DNA from: Blattamonas nauphoetae
Taxonomy: Eukaryota; Preaxostyla; Oxymonadida
Assembly: GCA_033064195.1 (NCBI GenBank)
Contig: JARBJD010000312.1
Span: 1 to 64,000 of the forward strand
Direction: 5' to 3'
DNA: 64,000 bases
The notes under the pieces: generated by a model
Databases searched by the model: none
Seen by the model: the letters and a program-made list of their open reading frames with translations, nothing else
Told to the model about the DNA's origin: nothing
Shown: one piece after another, positions 19,089 through 31,149 of the stretch
Position numbering within the stretch: the stretch's first letter is position 1
How the letters are laid out: every line of letters starts with the position of its first letter
Program-made: the position numbers and the translations under genes

Positions 19089-20241
19089 TCACTGTGTGGT
19101 GTTCATCCCACTCTCCTCATTCACACTTTCAAGGTACTCTACAATCTCTGATAGTGTGTTTTCGTTCACTCGTGTCAGCCATCCCTCCATCGCATCTTCG
19201 TGTCCAGCTTCTCGTTGTCTCCAAACTCTCTTCTTCCATCTCTCATTCTCGTCCCTTCTCGTCGTCTCGTCATCTACTCTGATCTTCTTCAGTCTCAGTG
19301 CCAAACTCTCCTCGTCCGTCTTCTCCACCAACCACCCCACTTCCCACTCCTCTCTTCCTGTCTCCACAAGCTCTCCATCTTCAAACAGTTCTCGCTCGAG
19401 TAGAAATGTGCGATACAAAAGATTAACGATTCCCGTTGACAGATCCTTGTCGTACGTGACATTTTTCGGGATGAACTCTTCTCGCTGAAGAATGAACTGC
19501 AGATACTGCTTGGCCGGTTTCAGCACGCGTTCAAACTGCATCTTTCGGACTCCCTTCCGCTTTTCGTTGTCTTCAGTGGTGTCTTTGAAATTCCAGATGA
19601 AGTAGATGACGGTCCAGATCAGATTCAAATGGAACTCTCCGTTTGTAGTTGGAACAACCATTGGTTTGGATGAGTTGATCACTCGTTGAACCAGATTTTC
19701 TTCCAGCAGGGGAGGGAGAAAGCGTGGGAAACCGGCAGTGAGATTGACAAGCAGATTCAGATGAGAGTGATAGTTTCGTGAATTGTGACTGCAGGTTCGC
19801 TCTAAAAGTGAACACAGCCGCGGAATGTCGGAGAATGTGGACTCGATCACTGGACGGAATGTGTTCTCACCATGAGAGATACAATAGGAGGCACCGTACC
19901 ACGACAATTCGAGAATGTTGATCAACGCATCAGATCGATCGGAAGGGGTATTCGATTCACATTTCAGCTGCCGAAGCAGATTGAGGCAGATGATGATGAT
20001 GGATTCGAGAAGAGGAACAAATTCGCAGTCGATCAGAATCTGGAAAAGATGAAACGAGAAAATGACACACATTTTGATAGGTGATGTCCGAGTTTGTGAG
20101 TAGTGAGATAACGACATTGAGTACTTCATAAATCCGTCTGACAATAGCGTTTTCGGTTGGATTGAGTGATTCCCTCGGAAGTGTTGTGGATTGAGCTGAG
20201 ATGGCTGGATTGGCAGATGAGGATTTTGAGAAGAAGAGCAT
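19089..20241 (-). CDS. Host ARM/HEAT-like helical-repeat protein, two exons
   Basis: Exon 1 is 20,241-20,071 and exon 2 is 20,039-19,089. They join in frame after removal of a 31-nt intron (20,070-20,040) that starts GTGTGTC and ends TTTTCCAG, giving about 373 residues. Residues 60-190 are alternating hydrophobic helices (Leu-Leu-Val-Asn-Leu-Thr-Ala-Gly-Phe) as in ARM/HEAT repeats. The C-terminal 100 residues are highly charged and include Arg-Glu-Ala-Gly-His-Glu-Asp-Ala-Met-Glu-Gly-Trp-Leu. From memory this tail marks a large gene family of the oxymonad Blattamonas. The gene may have further upstream exons; stop is TGA. Confidence 0.7.
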
Positions 20242-20390
20242 GACATTACGAACATCTGCGGCGAGCGATGTACACAGTCGTCCTGCGAAGGTGACAAGCT
20301 TCGATGACCTTGTGGTCGAAGCAGAAGGCAGCTCGAGTTTTCGGAGGAAGGAACATGCGTCTGAATCAGACTTGCATCGTGTGGAGAGTG

Positions 20391-20558
20391 GGGCTTTGCT
20401 AAATGTACGACTAAATTGCTAAATGTACGAATGGAGCTCGATGGTTCAAATCCCTTCGTGACAATTTTTGTTTTCACCTGTTTTTTCCAATATATGACTT
20501 TTATCGTTGGTAGCTGTTTTTTGAAGGGATAAGGCAAAATTGTGACGTGTTCATGAGA
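20391..20558 (+). repeat. tRNA-derived (SINE-like) repeat, copy 1
   Basis: It shares about 165 bases with the minus strand of 60,358-60,520, including GCTAAATG(T/G)ACGACTAAATTG and a downstream block with TAGCTGTTTTT. The head looks tRNA-like: a T-arm with GGTTCAAATCC is followed by GTGACA and a T-run. The 5' acceptor half is missing. It lies just upstream of the ARM-like gene. Confidence 0.6.
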
Positions 20559-21105
20559 AATGAATGATCTTGCCCACTATCCCATTCATTATCGTTCACT
20601 CGAATAACGGAGGGTAGATAACTCAATTAAGAACTGAATTCCTTGCTTATTGGGTCTTTTCTATTTCCTTCTCACATTTTAATCTCTGTAGAGTTCCTCA
20701 GGATCAACTTTCACAGGATCACGATCGTGATCGCAGTGTATGGTGAAACAATTGCTTACAGAGACCTGAACCATCTCCATCTCACTAACAGATAGTTTAT
20801 TTCTCGATTTCATCACACTTTCTCCTTCCTTCTTTGTGCAATCTTGTTCTGCATTCTCTTCAAAACACTTCTGGATCTCTCATTCTTTCTTGTCGTTGGT
20901 CGCTGCCTCCACAACCCCTCTGACACCCTTTCCATCGACACTTTTCTTCTCACTCGAACATCGCCAGATCTTGGCTGATCGGCACAGTTGGTCCCAACAT
21001 ACTCCCGCAATGAAGGTTCTGGTCTCCACAGTGTTCGCCTTGCGATGTCACTCACTTCAGCATCTCAACAATCGCATTCCTTCTTCATTTGGATCTCTTT
21101 CGTCG
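20559..21105. other. Host spacer with a candidate basic exon
   Basis: The minus-strand segment 20,813-21,055 reads as a basic helical exon ending in Lys-Ile-Ala-Gln-Arg-Arg-Lys-Glu-Lys-Val. It could be a 3' exon of the gene upstream at 21,106-21,788, but no splice junction could be settled. The rest shows nothing. Confidence 0.25.
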
Positions 21106-21788
21106 TCATGTCATCGACTCGCCCAGCACGCGCCACTCATTCGGCACGCTCAAATCTAGGCTGTCCCACACGCTCTGCATCAGCAGGCACACACTCGTAC
21201 CGAGCTGGCATACGTCTTCAGAGCGGACACAATTCGACTTGGGATCGGGGTGGTAGCGAGTGATGTGTCTTCTTCTCCAGCTGCGGCTGAAGTGCTCACA
21301 ATCAGTGGCAGCAGCTCCATCAAGCTGATCATGTATTGCGGCATCTTTCTGTCCCTCCGCACCGCAATCTGTTCCTTCGATCCTCGCTACAGGTCTATCT
21401 CATCCAATGCCGCGTCGTCATTCACGTTCAGCATGCTCTCCTTCAAAACAGACATTTGAAGGATGCTGAGCACACTTGCATCGATCTCCGAGGCTGCTAC
21501 GCGCCAGTCTTCGGTGCCGCCGTCGAGGGACAGATGGAACACATTCACCACAGCCAGCCACACGCGCATCAGCTCCTCACCCACCGACAGAAGATGGATG
21601 CAGTCGAAGAGCACTGTGAGGCCTCCGCAGATAACGGCAATGGCAAGGAGAGAGGGAGATAGTGATGCGCCCAGTTTGTGCAGGTTGTCCAGGCAGAGCG
21701 TAGCATTTCCGAAGAACGTGGCGAAGGAGTTGATGAGGTGTGTGGTGGTGATGGAATGGGGAAGGGAGTGCTTGCTTTCCTCGTCCAC
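21106..21788 (-). CDS. Host hypothetical protein with short introns, partial start
   Basis: Three exons fit: 21,788-21,391, 21,354-21,201 and 21,174-21,106. The first junction removes 36 nt (starts GTAGCG, ends GCGGAG) and restores the frame past an apparent TAG, giving Asp-Leu-Asp-Arg-Lys-Met-Pro. The second junction would remove 26 nt and is less sure. The product is a helical protein with a hydrophobic stretch (Leu-Ala-Ile-Ala-Val-Ile-Cys-Gly-Gly-Leu) that could be a membrane helix or the core of ARM-like repeats. The true start lies upstream of 21,788 and is not determined. Stop TGA. No family recognised. Confidence 0.5.
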
Positions 21789-21934
21789 ACTCCATTCTTC
21801 CTGCAGACTGTTTGTATGCTGTTGAGCTTTGGACAGCTGGACTCACATCGACTGCAGACACTGGTTGGCGTTCTCCCCATCTTGAGTACTGTCGCCGAAA
21901 ATGCCACACACACAAGCCGTTTCTTAATCAACAT

Positions 21935-22390
21935 CGCGACCAGCCCGACTCGTTGTCCCGTTCTGACATCCCAACAGAAGTTGGATCATCTGTCTCCCTT
22001 TCCCCTCCGCAAACTTCCCAAGCATCATCCAAAGTCAGCTTTGTACTGTCGATGTCCTTTTGGATGAACTGGCACGCTGTCGAAATGAGAAGTGACTGGA
22101 CACTCTTTGAATGAGAGAGAGGTGGCGAGATGATGGCTTCAAACGTTCAGATGCTGAAAGCCTCCAGTAGTCTGGCTGCTTGTCACTGTTTCGACCTTTT
22201 CAGGAGGTGGAGGAGAGTGAGTATGGAGAGAATGGCCGGGAGAGGGAAGGAGAGCGAAATGTCGATGAGGGGAGGAGTGAGGAGAGGTGGAGAGACAGGG
22301 AAGGCAGAATCAGAACAGAAACGAAAAGAAAAGGAAGTTTGAAAGCGGAAGGAAGGAGCAGAGAGAAGAAGACAAGAAGATGAAGAATGT
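21935..22390. other. Host spacer, nothing recognised
   Basis: Composition becomes strongly purine-rich from about 22,200, leading into the coiled-coil gene. No start or splice site could be supported. Confidence 0.35.
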
Positions 22391-23404
22391 GTGAGGAAGA
22401 AAGAACAGGAGAAACACCAGCGCAAGGAGGAGCGAATGAAAAGCGAGGATGAAGAACGACCACGAAAAGAGGAGAGAGAAGAAGAGATAGGAAAGGAGCA
22501 GGAACGAGGGAGGAGAGAGGAAGAGGAAAAATTGAGAGTGATCGTCAAAGGGAAACAGGAAGCAGTGGAGAAACACAGGTGGGAGGAAGAAAGACAGGAG
22601 AGAGCACGTTTGAAAGAGGAAGAGAGGATGAAGGATGAAGAGCAACAGAAGCAGAAACTGGAGATGGAGCGACGATCGAAAGAGGAAAGTGGAAGCAAGG
22701 TTGAAGGAGGAGAGAGCATCAACTGATCAAAAACAATTGGTTGAGGAACGAAGGCTGAATGAAAACAAACTGAAAGTGGACGAAGCACGAAGGCACGAGG
22801 AGGAGAGAAGGAAGGAAGGAAGAAGAACGATTCGCTGAAGGGGCCAATCGACGAAAGTGGGACGAAAAGGAAGAGGAAGAGAGAAGGAGAAAGAAAGAAG
22901 AATGGAGACAAGATGTTCAGCTGAAGGAGGAAGACCTCAGAAAGGCCAATGCCAGACAGAGAACAAATGCACAAGAGAAGACTGCTGTGGAGGCTGTCCT
23001 ACATCACACCTCACACGATCGAACGGACACAGCCAGATGGAGCGAGGATGAAGTCGATTCGGACATCGGTCCCGAGCCAAACTCTCACATTCCCATCCCC
23101 ACATCGCCCATCGCAGAACACTCCCCTCTGAACAAGACTGACCACTCACACCATCGGCGAGCACTTCATCCAGCGACAGTTCCTCTCCCCTCTCCACCCA
23201 AACACGCGCCGGCTGCTCGTCTGAATCAGGAAACACGAAACAGGTCGCAATCAGCGCAGCCACGATCGACAAGAATAAAAGAGGCAGGAAGGAGGAAGGA
23301 AGAGAACAGCCAAGATAGGAAGAGTGGGACATCCACTCCTCTCACAACCACCGTCACCCATTCACCTCAGTCTGTCACTCGTCCATCGTATCGTCTCTCA
23401 TCTG
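22391..23404 (+). pseudogene. Host coiled-coil gene, left part, interrupted by Polinton B
   Basis: Long Glu/Lys/Arg-rich coiled coil (Glu-Glu-Arg-Arg repeats, about 22,391-22,980) followed by a Ser/Pro/Thr/His-rich tail (22,987-23,404). The coil changes frame twice (near 22,700 and 22,850), through small indels or introns I could not place. The reading frame runs straight into the left edge of Polinton B and the gene resumes beyond its right edge at 59,694, so this is the insertion target. A decayed host gene is the simplest reading. Myosin-tail-like or caldesmon-like similarity would be compositional only. Confidence 0.55.
23399..23404. repeat. Target site duplication of Polinton B, left (CATCTG)
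   Basis: CATCTG stands immediately before the first base of the element and again at 59,688-59,693 immediately after its last base. Six bases is the usual duplication length for Polintons. Confidence 0.9.
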
Positions 23405-26400
23405 AGTAGTATAGTAGACGATTTGGGAACCAGATTGAAATAGTCGTTGAAATCAGAAACGAAAAGTCAATTCCGATTGACCATTTCTAAATCTTGTAAT
23501 AAAAGGAATTTAGGCCATTTCAATGATGCCAATATTTGACCTAAATTCCAAAAATATGTCCAATATTTTGATCTCATTTTAAGCGTCAATTTTGAAGCAA
23601 ATTTTTGATATATTCCAAAAATGTTGTCACTTTTTTCGATGTTTTTCACTTTTGAACTCGAACAAAGTGAATCCAACTTGAAAACCACTTCGAAAAAATT
23701 CGAAAAAATTTCTAAAATGTCGAGGACGATGTGAGTCATCGATCAAAACAATCCCGATGAAAATCGGTTGAGAATTTGTGGAACTACGTACCGAACAGTG
23801 GTCAAAAAATGGACCAAAAAGTCGATTTTCAGATTTCGCTACTAACAACTACTTTATGTCTCAAATTCACCTCAAACACCTTCTAAAATTACAAAATCGA
23901 TTTCGAAAGGTGAAATTCGCGATAAAAAACACTTTTTGGAAAAAAGGTTTGATCCGACCCATTGAGGATTTTTACGAGTCGAATTTTTCGAGATACGGTA
24001 TGGACCCTGTCTTCCATCATCTTTCGCTCAGGAATCGTCCTCTTATGACGCCTTTTTGTGTTAGATTGGATAAGAACGCCTTCTGGCGACTTTAGGTATG
24101 AACCTTTTCACGTCACGATCCTTCGGACACTTTTTTGCCAATTTTCGTTTTTAACGTTAGATCTTCTAAATTCTTCGCATTCGCGTCCTAGCGACGCTTT
24201 TTTGAGATTTCCTGTTTCCCCACTTCATTAGTCCTCTTTTTTTGCACACACCTTTGATTCACCACATTTTCACCTCACTTTCAGTCACCGTCATTTTTGT
24301 ATGTGTTTTCACATATCATCCTCCCTTTCTCACGTTCTGAGGAGGGAGTGGCTGAATTTTTTAACACTTTTGTTCGGTACTTTTTCTATAAAGTTGATTT
24401 TACGTCTTTTTCCCCATATATTGTCCGTATGTTTGTTTTAACAAAAACTCATTTCTGAACCAGGATCTCGTTGGTTTTGATCTTCTCGTTTCTTTCGTCC
24501 CTCACTTCACTTTATCGCTTGATTCTCACTTCATTCACTTTTGTTTGCTCTTTTTATGCGAAATTTCGATGAACGCGTTCATAAAACACATTAGTGTACC
24601 TCAATTCTCACTTCATCCACTTCACCATTCACTATTGTACTTGCTCACTTCATTGTACCTTGTTTCAATCTCTTTTTGTCAAATTCAGCAAAAAAGTCAA
24701 AAAAATGAAGACATAATGATGTGCGCGTGAGGTGTGAACGACGGAAAAAAGGGTTGTGAAATGAGGGAAATGAGAGTGTCTTATGAACGGATAAGTGGTG
24801 AAATGGAACAAAGAAGATGAGTGATACAATGTGCTAAAATGAGTTTTATGATCGCGTGAATCGAAATTTCACAAACAAAAGTGAATTAAGTGGCAATCAA
24901 ACAATAAAGTGAAGTGAGGGACGAAAGAAACGAGGAGAGTAAAAAACGACGAGATCAAGGTTACAAAATGATTTTTATGCGCGAACGAAACCAATGTAGT
25001 CTAATCCATGTGAACTGAGTTTAGAAAAACATACTTGTGAATCTTAAAACATAATTGGAGAATTGATATTGAGCGGGCACTGTGGATTGTTTCTATTGTG
25101 TTCATAATTGAATTTTAGAATTAGATAAATAAAAAACAAGAGAATACCAGTTTGGTTCCAGTTGTGAGACATCCTTTGCGACCATAAACAGCAACGCTTC
25201 ACTCGATTGGATGGTCACTCTTCAGTCCACTTTATCTGGTACACAAATTGATTTTAAGAAAGAATGAATGTGGAAACAGAGGATACCAGTTTCAATCCTT
25301 CAGTGACATATTCTTTCGAAGTCTAAAACACCATACTGTACCTCAGATGTGAGGATCATTGACATCGAGTTAACTATGGGTTTTAAAAAGTGAACGAATA
25401 ATAAAACGTGATCATACCGGTTTCACTTCGGTAATGCCACATTCTGTGAACGATAAAGCGCGATCATGTACTCGATTGGAGCCTCCACTTTTCACGCGTT
25501 TCTATTTGGTACAACAATGCTTTTTATCAAAGAATTCAGTGAAAAAGTGAACAAACCGGTTAATCTCGACTTGGATCCACCTTCGTTAGAACATAAAACA
25601 TTGTACTGTACCTGAATGAAGAAGACTGAAAAAGAGCTAAATTGAGTCCAAGAGAATGTTTTATGAAAAGAGAAGAGAACAAATGAATAATTCAAAAGAG
25701 GGAGAACGTGAATTCAAGGTCAATAGAAAGTAAAACAAAGCGGCGTACCTTCTGAATCAAAATCGACGATCGATCGAGAAATTTCGAGCACCAAGAAGAA
25801 GATCAAAAATGTTGTGAGCTCATGTTCAACTTTAATTTGAGAAAAAAGTGAAAGACAATGAAGTTAAAATGAGAATGAAGTGAAAATGAAAAGACTAGAG
25901 TGAAGTGGAGAGAGAAAAAAGAGAAGACAAAAAGTGAAGTGAAATTGTCGGTACAAGAAAGAGTCTTATGAAAGAATGAGAACAAAAAGAGAACAAACTT
26001 GTAAAAATTCATCGGTGAAAGCCACTTTCGAATCGAGAGACGTCATAGTTCATCGACGTTGGGATGATCAGTGATTTCGAGACAATAAAACAAATTGAAA
26101 AAGAGATGAAAGAAAGAGAAGAACAAACAAGTTATTTAAATCACCAGAGACATCCATTTAAGAGATAATAAGCAGTGGTCGACCAGATCTGAAGGTCACT
26201 TTTCGGTTCGATCAGAGAAGGTACACAAAAGAGTTTTAGGAAAGAATGAATCAAAGAAGAGAACAAACCTGTTGAAAAGAAGTGAGAAAAGAAACTTCAG
26301 AAGATAAGACACAATAGTGTACCTGAACGAGAGGAGAAGAAAAAAGTCAATGATCAAAGACGAGAAAGTGATGTCGAAAAAGAAGAGAGAACAAATGAGA

Positions 26401-26593
26401 AAAGAGAAAGTGGAACACACATAAATCAAACGGTAAAGAGTCGTCAGGAACGAGATGGAAGGATCGTGTCCCATTGAAGTACTTTCTCTGATCAAACAAG
26501 ACTGATCGAACCCATCGATGAGAGAATTGAAGTCTCGGAAGATCCCTAATGATAAAAACACGAATGAAAATTTATTTTTGAATTTTTTAATTT
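23405..26593. repeat. Left TIR of Polinton B, outer part
   Basis: Inverse complement of 56,498-59,687 with very few differences. It has no supported gene: short frames present here occur identically in the right TIR. It contains a 130-base inverted repeat (about 24,455-24,600 with 24,820-24,960) and a series of degenerate units (25,100-26,300), described under the right TIR. Two hAT-like elements separate it from its inner part at 32,059. Confidence 0.95.
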
Positions 26594-26595
26594 AG

Positions 26596-28917
26596 TAGGC
26601 TTGTCTGACCGGCCAAAAGTGCCGGTCAGTGTCAGTCCGAAATTTTTCAAAGGGTCAGATCTAACCTGAACATGAAATCACGTGCTATGAACAAGAAACT
26701 AAGACATTTACAGATATGCATGTTGGAAGCTGCTTCTGGATACCGTTTGGCACTCTGGTTTCAATTATTTGTTCGGCTCTACGTTCCTCGTTCGTTGGAA
26801 CTGATTTTTTCTCACCATCTCTGTCTTATTCTCACTTTTCTTCAGATAATCGACCTCAATACGGGATTCAGGACTAATCGGAGCCGAAACACACATCTTG
26901 ATGACGTCTCCTCAATCTTTTGCTCTCATCGTGAATCGAAGTCACAGGACAGTTTCTAGGTCTTCTTTTCGCATTTCAATCTCTTTTTTGTTGATTTCAG
27001 ACTTCCATTCATTGCGACGTCATCAGTCCATCTAATCAAGTCTCTTTTCCTCCTTTTTCTACCTCTCAGACTTTTGTTGTCCCCGTTCACTCCTCTCCAT
27101 CATATCTCTATCGAGTATGACTCTCTTGTCTGCTTTCCCCTCTGCCCTGACGCCACTTCGGATTTCTGCCACTGCTGCTCTCTAGCACTTGTGGGATACT
27201 GACCAACATGCGATTGAAGTTATCCCTCCTGCTGTTTATGCCAGGAAAGTCCAAATTCCCTCCGAAACGACCTTCCTCGACAAGATCCTACTCATCAGAC
27301 AGAACTTGATGTTGCACCAATGCCGGCAATCGTCCTCATCAGGTGTTGCCGTGGCCGACGACACAGCAACAATCGAAGGGCATGAGTTTCTCCCAGCCAC
27401 TCTCTAGTCGAAAGGGAACCCAACACCAACACACCCATAATAGAACGGCAGCGTCGACAGCCTTCAACACACTCCAAACCCAACCATCGTCTCTCCACCG
27501 CCTTCTCAGTTCGGCTTCCTCGATCTGTCTGAGCACTCTGACACTGTTCCTCACTCACCGCACTTGTCAGATGGACTCCCCACATCGGATGGGCTTCTCC
27601 CCTTCTAACGCAGCAGAGAAGAAGTTGACAGTTGTGGAGTATGTGGATGGCTGTGTGCAGGGAGTGCATCTGATGTTCATCCACGTACCCTCCAATCTTT
27701 TCGTTGTCACAAGTGTCAGTCAGCAGCTGTTGGAGAAATCATCTGGTCTTGTCACAGACATTCTCCTTTCTCCACAATCAGTCGGCTGGAGAAGATCCCG
27801 TTCACTTAATCTCTCAGATTTTATTTAGTTTTGACATTCACATCGAGTGTTGTTTTGTTGATGAAGACCAGATGAAGTAAAGCGAGAAATGACAATACAA
27901 TAAGTCCAGTCTTGGTCTATGTTTGCACTGATCATCAAACTTTCACAACGAGATCCGGATTCTTCCCTCCAACCTTATCGAGAATCAACTTCAGCACAAC
28001 ATTGAGTTTCTGAATGGACAGAGAGTTGGAATAAGAGATGAGGAACATGTGTGACAAACTACTTCTCTTCTTTTCTGTTCGTTGCTGTTTGATCGATGGT
28101 TCTGGACGTTGTTTCGGTTTTGTAAAATCTCACTTCATTGTGGTTGATGGCTAGAGAATAGTAGTGGCAGTGGAGATGGAATGAAATGAATGGAGGGAGT
28201 GTATCTGCTGTCGTTGTGGGTGGTAAATTCAGATTCGCCTCTCAAATCAAAGATTCGACCCTTTTTTGGTTGGACTGAGATGGAACGATCACCCCAAGAA
28301 TATCCAAGAATCAAACCGACGACAAAGATCAATGAGATTTCCACATAAACAGCTAGGATAGAACTGGAACTTGACCGTGAAGAAAACGGCATGCAGCAGA
28401 TCGTACAAGACGATGATGGAACAGCAGAGGCAAGAGATCCTGAGAAAATAGAAGAAAAAAAACGAGATGAGATGAATTTAGGGATAATAAGGGGATTGAT
28501 GAGCGAAATGAGAATGAGTCGGATGACATCACAATACCATCTTTTCTTGCATTATTGTCAAATGAATATGTCGTTGTGATTCATTTCACAGAAGTAGGAC
28601 TTGCAGCTATAATGGTTTCTGTAAGAGATGACGAATCAGAACGATCATCCGTCCATAACTGTTTTGAAGAACCGCACGATCTTCAAATGCCTGTAAAGAA
28701 GAGTGAGACGGCCTGAATGAAGTGACAATAATTCAATCCAATCATCTGCAGCAGAAATTACGTTGATTTTCATGGGATTTCTGCAAATCTCGGATCAAAA
28801 TGAAAACACTTCGGAGAAATTGTAACTCTGGACTATGGGTTCTGGTATTTCTCCGGTCAGTGACCGTCAGTACTTTTCGGTGAAAACTGACCGGTCAGTG
28901 CCGGTCAGACAAGCCTA
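26596..28917. mobile_element. hAT-like non-autonomous element T1 with host-like cargo
   Basis: Ends are TAGGCTTGTCTGACCGGC and its inverse complement, with further subterminal GCCGGTCAGTG repeats. The flanks share ATTTAG (6 bp), or TAATTTAG (8 bp) if the terminal TA is counted as target. TIR sequence and an 8-bp duplication suit the hAT superfamily. No transposase is visible. The interior has host-like segments: a possible gene part at 27,250-27,830 and a membrane-anchored reading frame at 28,135-28,392 (minus) with a hydrophobic helix (Leu-Ile-Phe-Val-Val-Gly-Leu-Ile-Leu-Gly). It inserted at the left edge of T2. Confidence 0.75.
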
Positions 28918-29645
28918 ATTTAGGCTTGTCTGACCGGCTAAAAGTGCCGGTCAGTGTCAGTTCTGAATTCATCAAAGGGTCAGATCTCAGAGAATCCTTA
29001 AGCTGCATGTTAAGAACGTGAATCTGACATGCCAGCAGATATATCTGTCAATATTTACTAACTGATCCCGTTTGGCAACCTTCTTTCCATTGTTTCTGCT
29101 CGCCGGAAAAAAGACAGGATGGATCAAGACTGTCTCGCGAAGTTTGGCTTAAACGAAAACTTTAATCGGAAGCGGTTGCACAAATGGTTCATTTTCTCCT
29201 CCTCACATCTGTTTTAGATTGAAACCTCTCTGGTATCAACTCTGATCCTTCCTTCGTCTTTATCTCATAAGAGTGTTCATCTTTCACAGTATTCTCCTCG
29301 TTTAACTCTTACTTTTTCTCCACAGTGCACATGGTAGTCGGATATCTCGAAAATGAGAAGGAAAGCGTGCTCAGGAAGCTTGCATCTGACGAAAGAAGTC
29401 AGAAGGAGATGAGTGAAAGAAAGATGCAGATTCCATCAGCTGAAGAAGCAAAGATAAACAATAGAACACGGAGTGAGAATAAAGAAACAGGAGAAGATGT
29501 GAAGTTGGTTCGAATACACACACAAATCATGTTCTATCCGACGATTCCAGAAGAGCCACTTCCCTACAGAATCCGGCAAGACAATCAACCTCTCCTCCAA
29601 TAACCTGTCAATTCTCGCAGACAGACACAAGATCTGGCACTTTTA

Positions 29646-31142
29646 GTGGATTGTGATTCGGAGTGTTCGTCGTGTATGCCTCACACCCATTTTAGGGAAA
29701 TTGCCCCTCTCGGGCATTTGTGGATATTATTCGAATTAATTACTTTCGTTGTTCTCGCTAGCATTCACCTCTCTTCATCCCCGCTCCGTCTTTCTCCTTT
29801 CCCAGATTTTGATATGTGTGGATCAATGCCTGGAAAGCGCGGCAACGTGTGCTCCTCATCGACCGACCACTCTGCGTGTGTTTCCTGCCTCACCGGCTGC
29901 ATCCAACAGTGTGTGCCAGAGCGTGAGGATTGCCTCATCCAATGCGAATCCGAGTCCATCTCAAACAAGGGAACCAACACGTGTCTCAAAGCCTGCAAAC
30001 AAAATGCAGAGAAATGCTTGGCTCTGTCATCGTCAGAATGCATCGATGAATGCTCGCATGCACGGAGCGAGTCGCAAGATGTGAACCAGTAACTGGGCGT
30101 TTGTATGATGGGCAAGGCGTCGGAATGCGGCAACCACGTATCAGAATGCGACACACTTTGCCTGATGAAGTTTGGGGGACACGAAAACCAGACTTTCTCG
30201 TCCTTCTATTCGGCTGCTGTGCAGAACGCAACATACACGACCAGACGGGACAACACAACGTCAAACACCACACATTCTTCACCAATCGATGCCCACTTTG
30301 CTGATATGGTGCGGGAAGCGTAAGCATCGCTGGAAACGTGCCTCGGAACTTGTACCAACACGATCATGTCGTGTCAGGTGTAGCTGGTCTCTTTCTGCAC
30401 TCAAAAGTGTGTCGATGTGAAGGTAAACTCGCAAAAGAGCAACACGATCCAATCCATAGCTGTGGATCGTCCTCTCCAATCTCGGGATGGCAACGAGGAC
30501 ACTCCCATAACTGAAGACGATGAGATGCCCGAAGACGAGCCGGTCGACTCAAACTGCATGTCAAAATGCCGACTGCACAACATGCCGATCTGCATTTCCG
30601 AATTTGATGGCTGCTACTTCAGCTGCAAAGACGAGTTCGTCAAGCCGTCCATGTCTCGTCTGTCTGACGCGAAAATGCGATCACCAGCGAACTATCGCAC
30701 AAAAGTATGGAAGGAAGGCGATACAGAAGGTCTTGCAGCCGAAATGGGCCGTCTGAATGATTTTGAGAAGGTTCGCAAAAATGCCAAAGAACGAGTTCGG
30801 AAGGGCATCGATGACCTTAACGCGACCGAAGAGAAGTACAACCAAGACGGAGAGAGGCTGAAGCAGCAAGGAGAAGAACTGAAGAAGAAGGCAGAGTCGA
30901 TGAAACAGTAAAGGAAGGATCTCGAACACACACACAGCGAGTTCCGGCAAAGGGCCGAGACGATCAAACGCGAAGCTGAACGACACGCAGCGAATCTGAA
31001 GAAGGAACGCGATGAAATGTGGAAGACAGGAAAGGAAGAAATCGAGCATGCACACGAAGAAGGGAAGGAAGCTAAGAAGAGGACGGTGGCTCGCTTCAAC
31101 AATCTGAAGAAGGAGGAAGAGTCGGTGCTCTCCGCCGCTAAA
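29646..31142 (+). pseudogene. Captured host gene: Cys-rich domain plus coiled coil, decayed
   Basis: The first part (about 29,810-30,660) has repeated Cys-x3-Cys spacing over several frames (Cys-Val-Ser-Cys-Leu-Thr-Gly-Cys; Cys-Leu-Lys-Ala-Cys; Cys-Met-Ser-Lys-Cys), which suggests an extracellular disulphide-rich protein. The second part (30,700-31,142) is a Lys/Glu coiled coil. Frame changes at about 30,092 and 30,330 may be short introns. The in-frame TAA at 30,909 and the TAG ending at 31,148 within good coiled-coil sequence indicate decay. No family recognised. Confidence 0.5.
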
Positions 31143-31149
31143 GACTAGC

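Noticed and set aside
22183-22974. A 263-codon Ser/Leu/Phe-rich open frame on the minus strand.
   Set aside because: It is the antisense shadow of the purine-rich coiled-coil gene; the bias removes stops from both strands.
25492-25695. Short open frames inside the TIRs (for example 25,492-25,695 with 57,403-57,606, and 23,467-23,739 with 59,353-59,625) as genes.
   Set aside because: They are identical only because the TIRs are identical; they lack the promoter motif and codon-like composition, and are not kept in copy A.
30909-31148. In-frame TAA and TAG codons in good coiled-coil sequence (also TAG near 49,229), suggesting TAA/TAG coding for Gln as in the oxymonad Streblomastix.
   Set aside because: Long intact proteins in the window, and the host gene at 19,089-20,241, use only CAA/CAG for their many Gln residues, and several genes end in TAA or TAG with no nearby TGA. 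Decay or unplaced introns explain these cases better.
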